The position numbers and the translations under genes are program-made. This document shows positions 35,332 through 45,469 of a stretch of 64,000 nucleotides of DNA, in pieces. The DNA lies in contig JAHRBS010000014.1 of NCBI GenBank assembly GCA_024305745.1, forward strand, positions 1,619,501 through 1,683,500, in the 5' to 3' direction. Below the pieces are notes generated by a model, which saw nothing but the letters and a program-made list of their open reading frames with translations, ran no database searches and was not told the origin of the DNA. The stretch is from Polyporus tsugae (taxonomy: Eukaryota > Basidiomycota > Agaricomycetes > Polyporales > Polyporaceae). Numbering within the stretch: the first letter of the stretch is position 1; every line of letters begins with the position of its first letter.

Positions 35332-37112
35332 ATGACCGACAAGAACAAAGCCTTTCGGGCCCATGTCGCACTCGCCACTTATGATATCCTTTTGGCAATC
35401 TTCGAGCAGATTTCTTCAGTCCCGTCAATAGGCTCTTCAACGCCGTCGAAGTACCGCGACCTCAAGGCGTGTGCGCTCGTAAGCCGTGCGTGGGCTGAGC
35501 CTGCCCTTTGTACCCTCTGGAGCGACTTGCCCTCCCTTTTCCCCCTGTGGCATCTACTCGCCCCTCCTGATCTACCGTACCCGCGGGTATTGTCAGAACC
35601 AGAGCCGGAGTACTTAGAGGCCGTGAGTTTTGCATTCCACTGAAGGTCGTGCTCATCTTCAAGTGATTCTGGCGTGTCTAGCTCGTATCCGCGAAGCTGC
35701 ATGAGGATCCAGCGCGATGGGAACAGTTTCTGCGATATGCCCGCCGAGTCCACAGCTTGACCGCAGAACATGCCCGCTCTACCCTACAGCTAGACCTCGC
35801 ACGCACCGTCTTTGATCACAACCAAGGGGTCTCCGTCTTTTCGTCCCTGAAGGAACTGTGCTGGATTTCCGACTCGATGTTTGACGTCGTCGCCTTCAGT
35901 CCCCTGCTCCTGACACCCACATTGCGCAGCGCTACATTATGCAGCCTCGGTCCGATGCCAGGATTGCATGGCGTTGTGTTGTTCAACTTCATGAACGGAG
36001 GCGGGCCGCTCACGGCGGGTTACGGCACGTTGCTCAGGTTGGCGCGCTCGTCTCCGCATCTCAATGCGCTTCACTTCCGTGGGGCGCACCAAATCACATC
36101 CGTTCCGGACGCCGTACGAGAACAGTCGTCTTTCAGCCACCTTCGCACAGTATCCTTTACTTGCCCCGTTTCCCAATCGGCCCTCTTGGTCTTCGCCGCC
36201 AAGCCGTACCTCGAGTCCATCCAGGCTTCTAGCATAATCCCTGACAAGCCCCCTCTGCCCGTGGCCAACCGTCCCCGCACGTCCACGTCATCCACCCTCG
36301 TCCACTTGGACATATCTGGCGACTGGGTATCCCTGCGCCAACTTTTCGACATGCTCGACGCACCAGCCCCTCAATCGGTGGCACTCAATATCGACAAGCT
36401 CGAGGAGCTCCAGTCACCCGACTATGTGGCATGCACGACCGCCTTCGCACAAGCCGTCTCCAGCACCACCCTCACCAAACTCGAGCTGAGCACCAGCGGA
36501 CGCGTCCCCTCCCGTCCCGGCGTCGCGGACCCCATCCCGTTCCCGAGCGCCGCGGTGCTGCACGCCGTCCTCGAGCCCCTCCTCGCGCTGCACAACCTGC
36601 GGTCCTTCTCGCTCTCCTCGTTCGCGGTGCTCTTCCGCGTGAACGACGACGCGCTCGAGCGCGTCGCGCGGGGCTGGCCGCGGCTCGTCGACTTCTCCAT
36701 GCCGGTCAACCTGCTCGGCGTGCGCGACAGCCGACCTGCGCGCGACCTCGACGGCGCGGTGCCCACGGCGCGCTCTCTGCACCACTTCTGGCGCTATTGC
36801 CCGGATCTGCGCAAGCTCGTGCTCCCCCGGCTCGACCTGTCGTGCGTGACGGTCAAGGACCTCCCTCCGCCGCCGCCCGGGGGCTCCACCCATGCGCTCT
36901 CCGAGCTGTGTGTTCTGATGGGGAAGTATGGTGACAACCAGCGGCAGGGTGAGCTGCCAGACGACGAGGCGAAGGCGCTGGCGTCGTACGTCCATCGCTT
37001 GTTCCCGTCGATGAAGCTCGATGACCGCCACTGCCAGCCCCCTGGGAAATATGGAGAGCCAGGTGTCCCTGTCGCCTGGGGGAAGGTGTTCGCGTGCTTA
37101 CATGACTTGTAA
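35332..37112 (+). CDS. F-box/LRR-like protein, copy 3 (573 aa), paralogue of copy 1
   Basis: Exons 35332-35622 and 35682-37112, phase 0, intron 59 nt, the same position and length as in copy 1. The start is MTDKNKAFRAHVALATYDIL, then an F-box-like block LKACALVSRAWAEPALCTLW. Leucine-rich strands follow (LKELCWISDSMFDVV, LTKLELSTSGRVP, LRSFSLSSFAVLF, LRKLVLPRLDLSC). The tail EDDxKALASYVHRLFPSMKL matches DVARYVLRLFPALEL of copy 1. The distance between the paralogues is about 19 kb, with opposite orientation, so they are not a simple tandem pair. Lies between pheromone genes 1 and 2. Confidence 0.8.
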
Positions 37113-39231
37113 GGTATGCGTTATAGTCCACTTCACTGGTTGTAGAACTTCATACCGCTCTCTTCAGGCCCTCTTACCCCAGCGTTAATGCCGTGGGTAC
37201 AGGTGGATGAACAGCTGGTAGGAAGACTTAGGAAGGAAGGGATGCTGTATACTTAGTGCCTAAAATCCTTGGGCGCGTTCCTGTTCACGATGAATTCCAC
37301 GAGCGCAATTGCTCCCTTTCCGTCTCCCAGCTCTGAGGAGTACTTGAGAGTAATGTGCCTTGTCTAGCCTTGGAGCGAGTCTAGGCACGCACACCCATCT
37401 CCAGCCTGACTCGACCTGACGGTTACAGAAGCCCGGTCGAGCCAGCACTAACGTATGGCTATCGACAGACCTAATAAGTCTCGGTGGCAGGTTTATAAAC
37501 CCTTGATGGAAAACAGCGCAACACGTCATGACATATCATATGCATGCCTCTAATCTGGTGGTTCGAATCCGACCCCATCCTGTAGTAAACGCGGCCGCCG
37601 TGGCAGGGTCCGAAGCAACTAGTAGCCCCGAATCCAGGGCGACATATGATAGTGTATGATATATTCAGGTCCCAAGGCAACTAATTCAGTCTTGAGTTCT
37701 CCTGAACGTTTGAGACGTGTTGGTCATGACTTGCTATTGTCCAAAACATCGAGAACCGCAGCGTTCCGTGAACGAGCTTCGCCCTCGGTTCCGACGGCGG
37801 TCTCGGGGTGTGGGCCGGCATTGTTACCAAACATCTGTCATCCATCCTTCCGCAACAGTAAACGGATACGACAAAGTCCATCCCGATGATCGAGTCACAG
37901 TTTGTTGATCCACCGCGTATTGGGTCTCCAGGATGTTCTAGTCCTTGCCCAAAATCAGAACCCAACCCTGACTGGAGCCATGCGCCCACAAAGCGAGCAT
38001 ATCCCATCGATGTTCAATATATCTGCCATCATGATATACAACATCTATCGGGAGAAGTATATCTGTCCTGCCCGTCGTTCGAGATCAGGACAACTCCGAA
38101 AGACAAAAAGGCTGCGCATGAGGTGAATACTACCGTTGCCTAATCCGGATCGCGCGTCCACACCAGTGGACGAGATCCCGGCGTCTAGATGGCGGAAGCA
38201 CCCGGTCTCTTATTGTGTTGGACGTTGTTGGGAAGGTGAGGTCCGCACCGTCCATCGGATAACTTTCCGTGCGCGGGCGGGGAAGCGTGAGCAACATTGC
38301 ACGAGTGCCGAATCCGGGGTGGCGTGCCGGTTGCGTCGCGAAAGAATCCGAGAAGGGACCTCAGCTGCTGGCAGGATATGCAGACGATCTGTCTTACAAG
38401 AGTAGAGGAGGCCTAGGATTTGAGTTGTGATCACTGATATACAGCCGTGTTGGAAGAAGCTGCAAGCAGTCTCTGGAGAAGACCGTGAGAGGCGGCACTG
38501 AATGGGGCAGCACGGACACCACCTGCCTCGCACGCCGCACGGTAACGATCACAAAAAATGGCTGGAAAGGGCAGGTGCACGCGTACTGTAAGGGCATCCA
38601 CCCTATGTCATACAACGATCCGGATCTCGCGGGAGGTGCTCCCCGAGGCGCCTTGCAGGACGTCGACGGATTTATTCCTCGGAACCCGACCTACACAATA
38701 GCGACGACTCAGATGACTCAAACGCGCTGAGCAACGGTAACACAACGCACCTCCGATCGTTCATGCTCCCCGAGGGTCATCGGTCCCTGAGGTGGGGCAA
38801 CAAGACCCAGTCAAACCTCGGGCCAGACGAGGTCTCTGAAACAGCGGCTACGGCACCCCAGGATTGTAATCCTCGCCATATATCCTGGTCGCAGCCCATC
38901 CATTCAGCACATGCATCGCGAAAAAAAATCCAGACAACCCACCGCGCTCTGCGCACCGGCATTAATCCGGGTAATCGGCCTCACGCCCAGAACCATGCTC
39001 CCGTTGTCGGCCGTCCCGGCTTCCGTCTTATTGTCAGTGCGAATTTCCCGTTCCTGACACCATGCCCACCAGCTCACATGAAACAGGGTTAAATAGCTGG
39101 GCGGGGGCTGCCCACTTCCGTTGACAGAGAGCACCATTGCCCACTCGAGTTCCTAGTACTGCGCGCAGCGAATCCCCTTCGCTTCCAACGCACCCGCACT
39201 CCACGCACCCCAGCTCACCAGCTCATCTGCC
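37113..39231. other. Intergenic, no supported gene
   Basis: About 2.1 kb. The last 150 bp are the promoter of pheromone gene 2, with a TTAAATA element near 39088-39094. The rest holds only short ORFs I cannot support. Confidence 0.45.
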
Positions 39232-39351
39232 ATGGACGCGTTCTTCACCATCTCGTCTCCCGTCCCCGTCGACGAGCCAGCCGTCGAGGAGATCCCCATA
39301 GACTCCGAGAGCTCCAACTCAGCAGAACACTCCGGTTGCATCATCGCATGA
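39232..39351 (+). CDS. Mating pheromone precursor 2 (39 aa, CaaX = CIIA)
   Basis: Single exon starting MDAFFTISSPVPVDEP, then AVEEIPIDSESSN, and ending SAEHSGCIIA then stop. The leader is almost the same as in precursor 3 and close to precursor 1, while the region just before HSGC, which makes up the mature peptide, differs in all three. CIIA is a standard farnesylation CaaX box. Opposite orientation to the other two. A short initiator and TTAAATA element lie about 140 bp upstream. Function: diffusible lipopeptide that activates a STE3-type receptor in a compatible partner. Confidence 0.9.
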   Translation: MDAFFTISSPVPVDEPAVEEIPIDSESSNSAEHSGCIIA

Positions 39352-40263
39352 AACCGCGACAACATGCCGTGCTCACCTCGCGATCGTACGTCATACCGCA
39401 CCTCCTTGCCTTGCCTTCCCAACAAATTTCTGACGTACGGCTTGCGTCCGCAGATTCGGGCGTTGTCCCATCCATCCTCCACCACCATCTTCACGCCGAG
39501 CGAGCACGCGCGCACTGCGGACATCGTCCGCTCACGATCATCATGATCCGTCACGGCATCGCCACTTCTTCGTTCACGGCGCCTTGCATATCTTTATTGG
39601 GTGCACGCACCCCTTTCCGACTTCAAAAGCTACCATATTGGCCAACGATCTTCGACTATTTTTCTTGACGCTTTCGACAGCACGATTACGAGGAGGAGGG
39701 GGGAAGGGCGGGCAGGAGGAGACCAGGTTGGGAGGAGAGGGGAGGGGAGGCAGCGGGGAAGGTGACGAGTTCAGTTTCGTTCCGACCTTGTCCTGGATGC
39801 ATCTAGAGACGACCCACACTCATTGTACTGTACGCGCACGCACATTCACGACTCACCAGCGACATGCCCATATTTGTTTTGTAGTTTAGTAATGACACTG
39901 TTTGGACTTCGCGAACGTTAATCGATAGCCCGACTAAGACGTGCTCTAGATGCTTCAAAGAAGGGTTAGTGCACCGTACGCCTTACGGGATAGTTAAGAT
40001 AGACGTACCTATACCATTAATAGAGTACTGTGTCAGACGATGAAATAGAGGGGAGTTCAGTCACTGTCGACTCATAAACCACGGACCAACTTGTAGTCGA
40101 AAACATATCAGCATCCAGAGAACCGAACCTGTTGAGTGGTATCTATTATATATCCCTAGAATACAACATCGCACTTTCCCGAAAACAAAAATAACAAAGC
40201 ACGAAAGCAAGAGACAACGTTCACGTGGCGTGAATCGTGAAGCGCTGCGGGGCAGCGATCCTG
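39352..40263. other. Intergenic with a purine-rich tract
   Basis: About 900 bp between pheromone gene 2 and the aminopeptidase 3' end. From about 39690 to 39770 the plus strand is almost wholly A and G with many GGAGG and GGGG runs. No gene. Confidence 0.5.
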
Positions 40264-42342
40264 TCATGAGTTATCCTCATCTCCAGGATCGACCTCCCCT
40301 TCGGATAGGTCGAAGCCAGCCACATGCAGCACCGCAGCGAGCTGCATCACGGCCAACCGTCAGCGAGCTGCACTACTTTTCAGCGGCAGCTACGTACCTC
40401 GACCTTCGCGATCGACTTGATCTGCTCGAAGTCGTACCCGTCCCGCTCGCTAACATCCCCTGCATGGCGGCCTCGTGAGTGCGGAGCTCCACTACAGCAT
40501 TCGTGAAAGACAAACTGCTATCGTGGTACATCGGGTCCTTGATGAGCCCAGCTCGCTCGTACACCTGCGCCGAGGGGAAGCCGTACTCGTGGAAGCGCTG
40601 ATGGTCGCTTCCGCCGGGCTACAGAGTCCCGTTGGCCGTCAGCTCAGGGTTCATGGTGTTGAACGGAGAGAGCACTCACGTAGGGCGAATACCCAACTGT
40701 CAGCTCAGGGCTGTAGATGGCTGAGACATTCGCGAGGATCTGTGTGACTTCAGCTGTGCCGACCCTGCCCGAGGCGTCAGCCAGTCTCCGTGCTGGGTTT
40801 CGAAGCGTGACACTCACAAAGCAGGGTCTGAAAGCCCGAGCTGAGGAGGTTCGCCGTCTGCATGGTACGCGAGCATATCGGCCTGGATCATCATCATGAC
40901 GTTCGACCCAGCCTTCTTCAGCTCCTCTGTCGCACAAAGAAGTCAGGAAGCTGAAAAAAGCCAAGAGCAGCCCAGCCTCACGAGCATACGCGCGCGACCC
41001 GACCATGCCCTGCTCCTCACCCGCAAACGCGACGAGCTGCACGCGCTTGCGAAACACGACACCTGAGCTTGCGATCGTGCGTGCGATGCCTACCAGCGCC
41101 CCCGTCCCCGAGCCGTCGTCGTTCGCACCGGGGGCCCGCGTGCTGCCGAAGCTCCCACGGTCGTCGTAGTGTGCGCCAAGGATGATCGTCTCGGCCGTGT
41201 CGGTCGACGCAGTGTACGTGCTACCGATAACACGTCAGAACGACGAACTTGAATGAATGCCGGAAAATGCACTCGTACCAGACGACGTTCGGCGCCCACC
41301 GCCTCTGAAAATGCCTGAACTCGCACCGAGCGCCGGTCTCCTCGATCCGTTCCCTCAGCCACTCCGCCGCGCGGAGCGCGCCCATTGAGAACGAGTGCCG
41401 CGTCTCGATGTCGGACGACGCCGCCTCCCCGGTCAGGTGCCGTATGTCGCTCCTCAGCTGGGGAACCGAGATGCCCTTCACGATTGACGCGATGACGGGG
41501 TCGGACTTGATGTTGCGCATGGCGGCCCGCAGGCGCTCCTTAGCCTCTTCCGGGACGGGGTAGAGCGGGATGGGCGCCTTGGGAAAGACCGAGTACCTCC
41601 AAAACCGGAGTGGGATTCCGCCCGCGTTCAGCGAGGCCAAGACGGAGGGTGGGGCGGAGAGTAGCACGGCATCGCCTGTCCGGTGCGCAATCTGCATCTC
41701 GAATGGCCCAGCTTCAGGCGCCGTCACGGTGTCCAGCACCAGCTGCGGCGCCGGGTTCGCTGATTCGAATTGCGGGCGCGATATGGATGGGGATGGGGGA
41801 ACTGTCAGGTTGCCTAGCACCCACTCGAGCTCGAGCTCGAACGGCGCGTCGTACAGCGCCGGATCGACGCGTGTCCGCTCGAGCCAGACCAGACGCCTCG
41901 TTGGACCGTCCTCAGGCCCCTCGGAGGTGAAATGCGGGCCATCCCCGTCCTTCACGCCGGGCACGGAGACGAAGTGCCTGGCACCCGCGGGGTCCCTGCC
42001 ACCGTGCGCATAATGCATCGCCCATGCCTGCACCGTCGGGTCCGAGTAAATCGCGTGAGGGTCGAAGACGTACCGTCCGGGGCCACCCTGACTCTTCGCG
42101 GTCTGCGAATATGAATGTATGCGCTCGGAGTCCAACCGGATAGACGTTCCAAGCCCCAGGAGGCTGAAAGAGGAGGTCCGGCAGGGATCGCCGAGGATGA
42201 ATGCGTGTCGTCCGCCATGGATACCGTAGTACGATCCCCGCAGACAGTCGTACGCGCGGGGAAGGGTGTCGAGCCTGAGGTCGGCAGGCGAGACTAGGAG
42301 GAGGGCAAGGGCCCCAACGTGCCCCAGACCGAGGGCGACCAT
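40264..42342 (-). CDS. Secreted or vacuolar M28 family metallo-aminopeptidase
   Basis: The start MVALGLGHVGALALLLVSPA is a signal peptide. Exon 1 runs from 42342 to about 41279 and encodes a long N-terminal region ending RRWAPNVVW; several short exons follow. The zinc-site motifs of M28 appear in order: GAHYDDRGSF (His ligand), GANDDGSGTG (bridging Asp), FAGEEQGMVGS (catalytic and ligand Glu), MIQADMLAY (Asp ligand) and GGSDHQRFHEYGFPSAQ (His ligand). The C-terminus reads MQLAAVLHVAGFDLSEGE and ends EDNS. All five ligands are present, so it should be active. The roughly 330-residue N-terminal extension before the catalytic domain is long for the family. Inner exon borders are only partly resolved. 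Confidence 0.85.
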
Positions 42343-43418
42343 AGTGGGTCACTGGATGGAGGCGGTGAGTGTTGTGGGGAGGGAAGCTGCAAAGGTTTAG
42401 TTTAGTTCTAAGTTCAGCCAAGCGCGGGACAGGAGTCGGGAATGATGCCATTCGCGGCGGATGTTGGGAGATTTTGACACACCTATGGGAACACGCGCAG
42501 GCCGCACTGCGCCTTGCAACTGGGGAAACCCGCGGTGCGGCACGGAGAGAAGTTAACGTCGGTGACGTAGACGTCGACCGCGCGATGGAGATGGACGGTT
42601 GGTTGCGACATGGAGCTTCGCAGAGCGGTGTTGAGTCAAGTTCGAACTGACGACGACGTTGGACCTTGTGCTGCAGTGGCAATGGCAGAGCCACCATACC
42701 CTAACCCTAGTTCATCTCCTCGGCAGTTCCCGTGTCCCGTTTTGGCAGGATCCGGACACGAAGGCTGGAGTGTGGTCCATGGACGACTTGAGTCTTGGAC
42801 TCAAGCGAGCAAGGACGCGCAGACACACATCGTTGTGACCGAAGATGGTGCAACTAAGGTGATTATCTCGTACAATCGTGCGTACACATACTGAATAGTT
42901 CGTGTTGTAGGTGGCGTATCACTGGACCGCGTCCAGGATAAAGTACAAATGCGGCCGGTCCACAACCCTCCTCTCCATCATCCCAAGCTCCGACCCTTCC
43001 TCCCCGCATCTCTAATGCCAACACGAGGTAGCAAAGCAACTCCGGACTCCGGGCGTGGCTGATAATGAATGCGATAAGTTATCGAAAAAGGGTGAGTCGA
43101 AAGTGGGGCATAAGGGACGTTAAAGCAGCCGAGGCGGAACGAAAAGGGTGCGTCGGCGCGGCGTGGTCGTAATGTCGTCGAGTCGTCGAAAGATGGCGAA
43201 TGCGGGTGGTAGGATATGCGATGTGCAGGTGGGCCAGGTGGGGATGGACATGACTCGTGCGCGGTTGTGCACGGCGAAGCAGAAGAATCTTGAAACCGCA
43301 AGGTGAGTACGAATGTTTCGGTACCAGACGCCGAAAGGACTTACCATGCGCGTTACAAAAGATACCAGAGGAAATACGAAGACGAACGCGGGTGTAAATC
43401 GAGGGAGTCCGAGAGGAC
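42343..43418. other. Intergenic, no supported gene
   Basis: 1.1 kb between the aminopeptidase promoter and the 3' end of pheromone gene 3; short ORFs only. Confidence 0.5.
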
Positions 43419-43538
43419 TCATGCAATGGTGCAGCCGCTGTGGTTGTCGCTTGTGCCGTCATCGTAGTTGATGAAGACGACATCGGCCGCAGGCTCGTCG
43501 ACGGGGACGGGGGGAGCGATGGTGAAGAACGCGTCCAT
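43419..43538 (-). CDS. Mating pheromone precursor 3 (39 aa, CaaX = CTIA)
   Basis: Single exon. Starts MDAFFTIAPPVPVDEP, then AADVVFINYDDGT, ending SDNHSGCTIA then stop. Same length and leader as precursor 2; the peptide core before HSGC is different. CTIA fits the CaaX rule. A TATA-like element lies about 135 bp upstream on the minus strand. The frame is open further upstream (from about 43622), but MDAFF is the start by comparison with the two sister genes. Confidence 0.9.
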   Translation of the reverse strand: MDAFFTIAPPVPVDEPAADVVFINYDDGTSDNHSGCTIA

Positions 43539-45469
43539 GACGATGTGTTTAGTGTGGGCGGGTAGGGCGTAGAGAGGAAGATCCGAGTCGAAGTACCGAG
43601 GTACGCGTGCAGTAGGCTGCAATGGTAGGGCGACTGGACTTCGCTGTCGTTCATGATCGCTGCCAGCGGGTATTTATGCACCTTCCTTCCTCGCCGCAGG
43701 ACCAAGACAAAAGCCGCAGATGGCGTGGACCACAGGGTCCTGGCGCTCGGGGAGCACTATCCCTTGCGCGGAGGGTGAGCCTGCAAAACAATAAGGTGAG
43801 ATATAGTAGTGCCGATGACGCGCAGATGGTTGCTGAGAAGGGCAGTTGGACAGATTTCCAGTGAGATGCGGCGGGACCGAGGAACCACTATATCGCCACT
43901 CATATCTCGTGTTGTTTCTACAACACGCATCTCGATATCGTGAGACCCATGGTACCTGAAATGCTACAGCGAATTAGCCCACTGGCACGTACCACGCATG
44001 GACCGAAGTGCAGCGAGGTGCAAGACAATACACAGTCGCCCGAAAGAATCGACTGCGCGAAAGGCGTGCCCCATCTGCTGGCTTTGCGTAATCTGCAACG
44101 CTATCCTGCAATCAGTTGTGGACATTGATCCCGCTGCACGAGTGCGGCTGGATGCAAGCCATGAGGAGAGGACATGGACAGGTCGCTATTGTTATGTCGG
44201 GCGCCTACGTTTGATCGTGGCTTCGGGAAGTCGGGCGATCCGGGAGGAGAAGCGCAAGAGATCTAGCCGGGCCGTGTTCTCTTCTTGAACGTCCTGCTGG
44301 CAGGAGAAGTGTAAATGGGCGCCAAGAGAACGCGCTAGTGCGGTGATGGGCATGCATGAGACTGGGGAGCAACAAAAGGCGCATGCGGCGGCATAAGACC
44401 TCTCGGAATCTAGCCACGATGTGTACGCACAGATGAACAGCTATTCCATATCCGTGCTGTAGGAGAACACGTTCTGCTTTTGTTTACTGCTCCGTAGATG
44501 CCAGTCTTGGTCCAGGGCGAGCGGAAGGTGAGTAGGCCGCTATTCTTGGGTTCTGGTGAGGGGAGTTGTGTGATCCTGGAAGGTGAAGAACTTGGGTCTA
44601 GATTGACAACTACTGTATGATTGGTTCAGGTTCTTAGTGGAGGCATGATGTGAGACCTCTTCACCACACGCCGACAGGGAGCGAAGAGAATATGCGTCTC
44701 TGTTTCCACGACGGCACTCGAGAATGCACGTAGACAGTCTTCACTTCACCGCAATCCGTCGAGCGTCCAGATATCGAAAGGCTAGACAGAGGGTCAATCT
44801 GACAGTCGGATAGGAGTGCAAATATGTCGTATTGGAAAGTCAGAGGCTACGAAGGGTTACGACCACTAATTAAGCCGCACCAAGCAAAGCGACAAAGGGA
44901 CTCGGGATCCGAGTGGTCCAGGATCTAGGGTCCTGATGTTTTTTGAGGTCCACGGGGTGCGGACCGTGTATATATGTTACACGTCTTCGTTACCTGCCAA
45001 CAAGCCAGAACACAGCAAGGATGCCGCAGGAAGATCGCTCGCGAAGGCTGGCGTGGCAGTGATCGTCGAGCGACCTATATATCATTATGTATACATATGC
45101 GCGCGCGGATCGACGTCGCCGACTTGACAAACCGGGCGAGGTACGTTGGTACACGAACGTTGGTGTCTTGGCGGAATATCGTCGGTCTTCTATCGCATTG
45201 TTTCGCACAGACTGCCAGGCAGAATCAGCACGAATGTGGGGGAGGCGGACAAGGTCAGGTCGGCAGTCGGGAGTGAGTCGGGAGTGAGCTCGGGATGCGG
45301 GCGGACCGGATACAGGCGCTACACGTGACGTCACCGATCGAGGAGATCGCCCTTGAGATCGCCTACTCAAAACGTCGCTCCAGCCCAATTTCCAGGCGGC
45401 TCTCATCCACCGTCTTCCTCCCCACCATCGACAACCCTCGACGACCCCCACTCTTCACCGCGGACCACC
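43539..45469. other. Intergenic, no supported gene
   Basis: About 1.9 kb between the divergent pheromone gene 3 and TPS3/TSL1-like gene. A small palindrome (CGTGTTGT, 4-nt loop, ACAACACG) lies near 43909-43928. No ORF I can support. Confidence 0.45.
43671..43677 (-). promoter_or_regulatory. TATA-like element of pheromone gene 3
   Basis: Reads ATAAATA on the minus strand, about 135 bp upstream of the ATG at 43538, similar to the spacing at pheromone gene 1. Confidence 0.45.

Noticed and set aside
37545..37590. tRNA-like T-arm sequence (GGTGGTTCGAATCCGACC)
   Set aside because: The T stem has a mismatch and no D arm or acceptor stem could be found at the proper distance on either strand.
42698..42712. 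Telomere-like CCCTAACCCTAG
   Set aside because: Only two units; far too short to mark a telomere or an interstitial array.
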